From: Bin75 sp965261755
Lineage (GTDB): Bacteria > Nitrospirota > Nitrospiria > Nitrospirales > UBA8639
Assembly (NCBI GenBank): GCA_965261755.1
Contig: OZ253473.1
Location: 1,674,001-1,738,000, forward strand
Direction: 5' to 3'
Length of the DNA: 64,000 bases
Shown: positions 58,733 to 64,000 of the stretch, piece by piece
Layout of the letters: each line of letters begins with the position of its first letter
Numbering within the stretch: position 1 is the first letter of the stretch
The notes under the pieces: model-generated
Told to the model about the DNA's origin: nothing
Database searches by the model: none
Seen by the model: the letters and a program-made list of their open reading frames with translations, nothing else
Position numbers and translations under genes: made by a program

Positions 58733-58962
58733 CACCTTCATCGACCCGCACACCCGTTTCGCCGTCACCCCGCCAGCCGCCAAGCCACCCGCGCGCTGGA
58801 TGCGCTGTGCGACCTCCTCTGCCGGCCCCCCCACGCAACGTGCTCTCCGACAACGGCTCGGAGTTTCCGGGCCACTTCCAGCAGCGCCTGGAGGAACGCG
58901 GCATCACCCACTGGTGGACGTATCCCCGCTCCCCGAAAATGAAGGGAATGATCCGGAATAGG
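58733..58962 (+). pseudogene. Degraded DDE transposase remnant
   Basis: Three frames must be combined. FIDPHTRFAV lies in one, ATRALDALCDLLC in a second, and VLSDNGSEFPGHFQQRLEER then WTYPRSPKMKG in a third. These are consecutive parts of an rve/integrase core (first Asp region, then SDNGSEF and PRSP before the final Glu). At least two frameshifts and a truncation are visible, so it is debris. It marks the left border of the G+C-rich segment. The ~240 bases before it (from 58500) and the ~200 bases after it (to 59165) contain nothing else I can name. Confidence 0.75.
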
Positions 58963-59165
58963 TGACGGCCCAGTATGTCGTGAGGGCGTTCCCCTGTGTC
59001 AGGCAAAGGCGAGGGAAAGGTGAGGGCGTGTGCGACTGTGCAGGAATGTCCAGCATGCTAATAATTAGTAGTCTAGCATGATTGATTTTCAAGTCGGGGG
59101 TCTGCCATAGTGCCTGCGTCCACCTCGACGGGGTGCCCCCTGTCGGGTCGCCGGTGAAAGCAGTT

Positions 59166-59275
59166 GTAGGTCGGATGAGCGGAGCGTAATCCGACGGACG
59201 GACTCGCCTCATCCAACCGCGGATTGTCGGGTGACGCCTTCGGCTAACCCGACCTACGGGCTACGGGCTCTTCCT
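59166..59275. repeat. GTAGGTCGG-type dispersed repeat
   Basis: GTAGGTCGGATGAGCGGAGCGTAATCCGAC ... CCGCGGATTGTCGGGTGACGCC ... GGCTAACCCGACCTACGGG. It is the widespread inverted GTAGGTCGG...CCGACCTAC repeat found between genes in many bacteria. It contains no gene. Confidence 0.7.
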
Positions 59276-59456
59276 GCCGGATGTGCTGTCTGGATGGCCA
59301 GGTCTGGCAAACCCGATCATAATGCGTGATATTTACAAAATATTCACGAAAATAACGTGACTATTCACACCTATTTCACATTATTTCTGATATAGATTCG
59401 TTTTGGAATAATAGACCGGTGAGTTTAATGGAATCCTGACGTCCTCTGGAGGAATC

Positions 59457-62400
59457 ATGAACACCCGGACACCCGAACCCGCCAGACCGCCTGAGCCGTC
59501 CCGGCACCCCCGGGGCACATTCCCGTACCAGAATCGTCCTGCCCCGCCCCCGCCCGATGGGGGCCTGTCCCTTTCCCCAGACCCTGGTTCCCCGGCCGCA
59601 GCGGGCCCGCGCCCTGCCTCCCCGCCGTGCCAGTCCTCCCTCCGGCGGCGGCTCCGCCCGCCGGAGAACGCCGCGACCCTGCTGCGGGGCGCGCGGACGG
59701 TAGCCCTGGCGCTGGCCGCCCTGGTGCTCGGCGTGCCGGAGACGGCCGAAGCGCAGACGGCCACGACGTTTATCAGCAATGTTGGGCAGGTGGGTTCAAG
59801 TGCTTCAGCCAACCCGCGCGCCACGGCGTTCACCACGGGAGGTAGCAGCGAGGGATATGGGCTAACGAGCGTCGACGTATATTTGGCCACTAATCCGTCT
59901 ACGGTCACCCCGCGGGTCGAGATTTTCCGGAACAGTACGAGCGACCGACCCGGAACACGTCTCGCCACCCTGACCAATCCCGCAAACTTAACTGGAGCAG
60001 GCGCCAAAAACTTCAACGATCCGGCGAACACCATGCTGAGCGCCAACACCACCTATTGGCTGGTCGTCAGCAACGCTGCCGAAACCGACGGCGTGGGCTT
60101 TCGGATCGGTATAGCGGGTAACGCAATGGTGGACGACGGCGCGGCAAGGGGATGGAGCATCGGCAACTCCCTTTTCAAATTAGACATCAGTAGTACCGGT
60201 TGGAGTACCACCGGAAATCGCATCATCTTCACCGTCAAGGGCTCGCCCGTAGCCACCAACACCCCCGCGACGGGCGCGCCGACCATCACGGGCACGGTCG
60301 AGGTCGGCCAAACGCTGACGGCGGTCACCACCGGCATCCTGGACGCGAACGGGCTGACCAGTCCCACATACACGTACCAGTGGATCCGCGTGGACAGCGG
60401 GACCGACAGTGACATTGCGGGCGCGAGGTCGAGCACCTACACCCTGGCGGCGGCCGACGAGGGCAAGACGATCAAGGTGCGGGTGACCTTCGAAGACGAC
60501 GACGGCAATACCGAAACGCTTACCAGCACGGCCACGGCGGTGGTCGCGGCAACAACCGACACCACCCCGCCGGAGGTGAAGAGCGTGAGGGTGATCTCGC
60601 CGGGCACGTCCGTCTTTATCCTCTTCGACGAAGCCCTGGACGAAAACGCCGCTAACGTCCCGCCCGTCAGCGCCTACGCCGTCACCGCTGACGGGCAGGC
60701 CGTCACGATCACCCTCGTCCTCATCGTTAGAGATACCCTGATCCTGTTCCCCGACGCCGCGATCAGGCAGGGCCAGACCGTCGTGGTCAGCTACACCGAT
60801 CCCACCGCCGGCAACGACACCGTCGCGCTCCAGGATCTCGTCGGCAACGACGTCGCCTCCTTCTCCGTGACGGTCAATACCCCCGCGACGGGCGCGCCGA
60901 CGATCACGGGCACGGCGCAGGTGGACCAGACGCTGACGGCGGTCACCACCGGCATCATGGATGCGGACGGGCTGACCAGCCCCACCTACACGTACCAGTG
61001 GATCCGGGTGGACAGCGGGACCGACAGTGAAATTGCGGGCGCGAGGTCGAGCACCTACACCCTGGCGGCGGCCGACGAGGGCAAGACGATCAAGGTGCAG
61101 GTGACCTTCGAAGACGACGACGGCAATACCGAAACGCTTACCAGCGCGGCCACGGCGACGGTGGTCGCGGCAGCAGCCGACACCACCCCGCCGGAGGTGA
61201 AGGGCGTGGCGGTGGACCGCGCGGGCTCGTCCGTCTCGATCCTCTTCGACGAGGACCTGGACGAAGCCGCCGCTAACGTCCCGCCCGTCAGCGCCTTCTC
61301 CGTCACCGCTGACGGGCAGGACGTCGAGATCACCCGCGTCCGGATCAGCTTTGGAGATATCGTAATCCTGGAACTCCCCGACGCCGCGATCAGTCCGGAC
61401 CAGACCGTCGTGGTCAGCTACACCGATCCCACCGCCGACAACGACATCGTCGCGCTCCAGGATCGCGTCGGCAACGACGTCGCCTCCTTCACCGTGACGG
61501 CCAACACCCCCGCGACGGGCGCGCCGACCATCACGGGCACGGTCGAGGTCGGCCAAACGCTGACCGCCGTCACGACCGGCATCATGGACGCCAACGGCCT
61601 GACCGGCATCACCTACAATCACCAGTGGCTCCGGGTGAACGGCACGGAGACCTCTATTGAGCGCGCGACGTCGAGCACCTACATCCTGGTCGCCGCCGAC
61701 CTGGGCAAGACCATCAAGGTGCAGGTGGGCTTCAGGGACGCCGACGGCTATATCGAGCAGCTCACCAGCGCGGCCACGGCGGTGGTCGCGGCAGCAGCCG
61801 ACACCACCCCGCCGGAGGTGGAGGGCGTGAGGGTGGACAGCGCGGGCTCGCTCGTCTCGATCTTCTTCGACGAGGACCTGGACGAAGACGCCGCTCGCGC
61901 CGTGCCCGACAGCGCCTACGCCGTCACCGCTGACGGGCAGGACGTCGAGATCACCTACGTCCAGATTAGCGGAATGACCGTCAGCCTGGGATTCCCGGGC
62001 ACCCCGATCAGTCCGGTCCAGACCGTCGTGGTCAGCTACACCGATCCCACCGCCGGCGACGACGCCGTCGCGCTCCAGGACGTCGCCGGCAACGACGTCG
62101 CCTCCTTCTCCGTGACGGCCAACGCCCCCGCGACGGGCGCGCCGACCATCACGGGCACGGTCGAGGTCGGCCAGACGCTGACCGCCGACGTGGTCGGCAT
62201 CATGGACGCCAACGGCCTGACCCGCGTCACCTACAATTACCGTTGGCTCCGGGTGAACGTCACGGATGCCCAGATTGCGCTCGCGACGTCGAGCACCTAC
62301 CTCCTGGTCGCCGCCGACCTGGGCAAGACCATCAAGGTGTGGGTGGGCTTCAGGGACGACGCCGGCTATCTCGATCAGCTCACCAGCGATGCCACGGAGG

Positions 62401-64000
62401 TGGTCGCGGCAGACACCACCCCGCCGATGCTGGAGACGACGAACGGGGCGACGGTGTCCGACGACACGCTGACGCTGACCTACGACGAGCCGCTCGACGA
62501 GGGCTCGGAGCCGGAGCCGAGCGCGTATACGGTGACGGTCGGAACCACCACGACGACCCCGGCGGTGACGATGGTGTCGGTGCACGACAGTATGGTGACG
62601 CTGACACTGGACCCGGCGCCGGCCGCGGGCGCGACGGTGACGCTGGAGTACGAGGTGCCAGGCACGACCCCGGTGCAGGACGTGGCGGGCAACCCTGCGC
62701 CGGAGTTCACCTACGAGTTGGTGACGCGGCGCAATCCCCCCCCGCCGCCTCCGCCGACGAACACCCCGCCGGTGGTGGCGATCCCTCCGGTAGACCAGGA
62801 GGCCACGACGGGCGATTTGTTCACCTACGTGATCCCGGCGGACGCGTTCACGGACGCGGACGGGGACCCGCTGGCGTATACCGCGGCGCTGAGCGACGGC
62901 GGCAGGCTGCCGTCGTGGCTGACGTTCGACCCGGCCACGCGGACGTTCACGGGCACACCGGGTCCGGGCGACGGCGGGACCGTGCGCGTGACGGTCATGG
63001 CGAGTGACGGCACGGCGACCGTGTCGGACGAGTTCGTCCTCATGGTGACGGTGAGGAACACCGCGCCGGTGGTGGCGACCCCCCTGGCGGACCAGGAGGT
63101 CATGATCGACGTGCCGTTCACGTACGTGGTCCCTGCGGACGCCTTCACGGACGCGGACGGGGACCCGCTGACGTATGCCGCGGCCACGCGCGACGGCGGC
63201 CTGCTGCCGTCGTGGCTGACGTTCGACCCGGCCACGCGGACGTTTACGGGCACACCGGCGTCGAGCGACAGTGGGCCCGTGTTCGTGACGGTGACGGCGA
63301 GTGACGGGACGGCGACCGTGTCGGACGAGTTCGCCCTCAGGGTGCTCATGGTCGCCCCGTCGACGCTTCGGGCGTGGACGTCGCGGTTCGGCCGGACCGT
63401 GGCGACCCACGTGACGGATGCGGTGGGCGAGCGGCTGCGCGCGCCGCCGGAGCAGGACTCCCAGGTGACGGTGGGCGGCTACCGGCTGCCGCTGGGGCGG
63501 CAAGCCGCGGGCGGCGGCCCTGACGCCACGGAGCCTGAAACCGCCACGGACCGGCTGGCCTCCCTGCTGACGGGGCTGGTGGGCCGGGCCTTGGGGCTGG
63601 GGCCGGTCCAGCCGCAGGGCGGCGGCACGGGCACGGACCTGTGGGCAGCGCCGCTCGCGGCGGACCCGCGTCTGGGGCCATCCCAAACCCTGCAACTCCC
63701 CGCAGTCCGCTTGCGCGACGTCTTGCTGGGCAGTTCCTTCCGGCTGACCCTGGGGGATGACGCCGCCGCGCCCGGGCACCTGCGCCTGACGGCCTGGGGC
63801 CGGGTGGCCGGCACGCAGTTTGACGGCCGCGAGGGGGACCTGACCCTGGACGGGAACGTGCTCACGGGCACCGTGGGCGTGGATAGCGCGTGGGACCGCT
63901 GGCTGGCCGGCGTGGCGGTCTCCCACAGCCTGGGGGGCGGCTCGTTCACCGGGGACGGGGATGGCGACCTCGACCGCAGTACCCTGACGAGCATCCATCC
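59457..64000 (+). CDS. Giant autotransporter-like adhesin (partial)
   Basis: An open reading frame of at least 1514 codons starts at the ATG at 59457 (CTGGAGG five bases upstream) and runs off the window. A Pro-rich N-terminus (1-77) precedes a signal peptide ending near residue 100 (TVALALAALVLGVPETAEAQ). A choice-of-anchor-like domain spans about 101-267. Four ~206-residue repeats (from 268) follow, then two ~99-residue putative Ig domains (from 1101 and 1201, ...DADGDPL and LPSWLTFDPATRTFTGTP). From about 1299 an autotransporter barrel begins (LRLTAWGRVAGTQFDGREGD). It is clearly more G+C-rich than the rest of the window. A surface-adhesion role is inferred. The antisense ORFs here are shadows. 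Confidence 0.85.
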   Translation, partial: MNTRTPEPARPPEPSRHPRGTFPYQNRPAPPPPDGGLSLSPDPGSPAAAGPRPASPPCQSSLRRRLRPPENAATLLRGARTVALALAALVLGVPETAEAQTATTFISNVGQVGSSASANPRATAFTTGGSSEGYGLTSVDVYLATNPSTVTPRVEIFRNSTSDRPGTRLATLTNPANLTGAGAKNFNDPANTMLSANTTYWLVVSNAAETDGVGFRIGIAGNAMVDDGAARGWSIGNSLFKLDISSTGWSTTGNRIIFTVKGSPVATNTPATGAPTITGTVEVGQTLTAVTTGILDANGLTSPTYTYQWIRVDSGTDSDIAGARSSTYTLAAADEGKTIKVRVTFEDDDGNTETLTSTATAVVAATTDTTPPEVKSVRVISPGTSVFILFDEALDENAANVPPVSAYAVTADGQAVTITLVLIVRDTLILFPDAAIRQGQTVVVSYTDPTAGNDTVALQDLVGNDVASFSVTVNTPATGAPTITGTAQVDQTLTAVTTGIMDADGLTSPTYTYQWIRVDSGTDSEIAGARSSTYTLAAADEGKTIKVQVTFEDDDGNTETLTSAATATVVAAAADTTPPEVKGVAVDRAGSSVSILFDEDLDEAAANVPPVSAFSVTADGQDVEITRVRISFGDIVILELPDAAISPDQTVVVSYTDPTADNDIVALQDRVGNDVASFTVTANTPATGAPTITGTVEVGQTLTAVTTGIMDANGLTGITYNHQWLRVNGTETSIERATSSTYILVAADLGKTIKVQVGFRDADGYIEQLTSAATAVVAAAADTTPPEVEGVRVDSAGSLVSIFFDEDLDEDAARAVPDSAYAVTADGQDVEITYVQISGMTVSLGFPGTPISPVQTVVVSYTDPTAGDDAVALQDVAGNDVASFSVTANAPATGAPTITGTVEVGQTLTADVVGIMDANGLTRVTYNYRWLRVNVTDAQIALATSSTYLLVAADLGKTIKVWVGFRDDAGYLDQLTSDATEVVAADTTPPMLETTNGATVSDDTLTLTYDEPLDEGSEPEPSAYTVTVGTTTTTPAVTMVSVHDSMVTLTLDPAPAAGATVTLEYEVPGTTPVQDVAGNPAPEFTYELVTRRNPPPPPPPTNTPPVVAIPPVDQEATTGDLFTYVIPADAFTDADGDPLAYTAALSDGGRLPSWLTFDPATRTFTGTPGPGDGGTVRVTVMASDGTATVSDEFVLMVTVRNTAPVVATPLADQEVMIDVPFTYVVPADAFTDADGDPLTYAAATRDGGLLPSWLTFDPATRTFTGTPASSDSGPVFVTVTASDGTATVSDEFALRVLMVAPSTLRAWTSRFGRTVATHVTDAVGERLRAPPEQDSQVTVGGYRLPLGRQAAGGGPDATEPETATDRLASLLTGLVGRALGLGPVQPQGGGTGTDLWAAPLAADPRLGPSQTLQLPAVRLRDVLLGSSFRLTLGDDAAAPGHLRLTAWGRVAGTQFDGREGDLTLDGNVLTGTVGVDSAWDRWLAGVAVSHSLGGGSFTGDGDGDLDRSTLTSIH
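60258..62738 (+). repeat. Four tandem ~206-codon repeats in the adhesin
   Basis: Each unit starts at NTPATGAPTITGT (NAPATG in the fourth), at 60258, 60876, 61503 and 62121; periods are 618, 627 and 618 bases. Each has an Ig-like half (APTITGTVEVGQTLTAVTTG... YQWIRV...) and a SwmB-like half (DTTPPEVKSVRV...ILFDEALDE...VVVSYTDPTAG). The fourth unit's second half is diverged. Units keep the reading frame. Confidence 0.85.

Noticed and set aside
59381..60052. Minus-strand 223-codon ORF
   Set aside because: It overlaps the N-terminal coding of the adhesin in antisense and has no recognisable domain.
60180..63998. A 1272-codon minus-strand ORF over the adhesin
   Set aside because: It is antisense to the real plus-strand frame, which has domain matches and in-frame repeats. 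High G+C content keeps stop codons out of the opposite strand.

Overview
The window looks like a chromosomal segment of a free-living Gram-negative bacterium. The proteins read most like those of the Nitrospirota/Nitrospira lineage: NtrY/NtrX, a two-Amt/GlnK/GlnA block, many lineage-type hypotheticals and outer-membrane proteins. This placement comes from protein character alone; no rRNA or marker gene is present to confirm it. Most of the window has medium G+C. The last ~5 kb is clearly more G+C-rich and looks acquired.

Layout. 1-8.9 kb: tail of an IS110-family element, then housekeeping genes (truA, a cell-wall amidase, a YacP-like NYN nuclease, a TatD nuclease, a PAP2 phosphatase, htpX), a cupredoxin/squalene-phytoene-synthase pair and two ferredoxins. 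9-14 kb: an IS481 element, alanine dehydrogenase, tRNA-Pro, a rhodanese protein and a complete but frameshifted second IS110 copy. 14-23.9 kb: mazG, the NtrY/NtrX two-component pair, an RNA uracil methyltransferase, purN, tRNA-Ala, an Rrf2 regulator and a beta-helix protein. 23.9-35.3 kb: the nitrogen-assimilation core. A leader with a strong intrinsic terminator precedes porin, amt, glnK, amt and glnA. A little further on are two divergent GlnE-type nucleotidyltransferase genes, one carrying two GlnD-like ACT domains. 35.6-51 kb: clpB, a SYLF protein, a YjbQ protein, an HD protein, a giant AsmA protein, archease-rtcB, mtnA, a DCC protein, a lipoprotein, a flavoprotein and a degenerate nucleotidyltransferase. 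51-56.2 kb: accessory region. It holds a run of small genes separated by attC-like sites (an integron cassette cluster with no integrase in view), then decayed toxin-antitoxin genes. 56.3-58.5 kb: TPM-domain, DUF3386 and small exported proteins. 58.5-64 kb: transposase debris, then a high-G+C autotransporter-like adhesin with four ~206-residue tandem repeats that runs off the window.

How the genes fit together. NtrYX (nitrogen signalling), Amt/GlnK (ammonium uptake and its brake), GlnA (with Tyr397 conserved) and the two GlnE-like proteins could form one nitrogen-control circuit. The ACT-GlnE hybrid is its most unusual part. Palindromic intergenic repeats are scattered through the window, and both insertion sequences sit inside such repeats. 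The IS110 element carries a ~220 nt structured non-coding end that is a good candidate for a bridge-type guide RNA.
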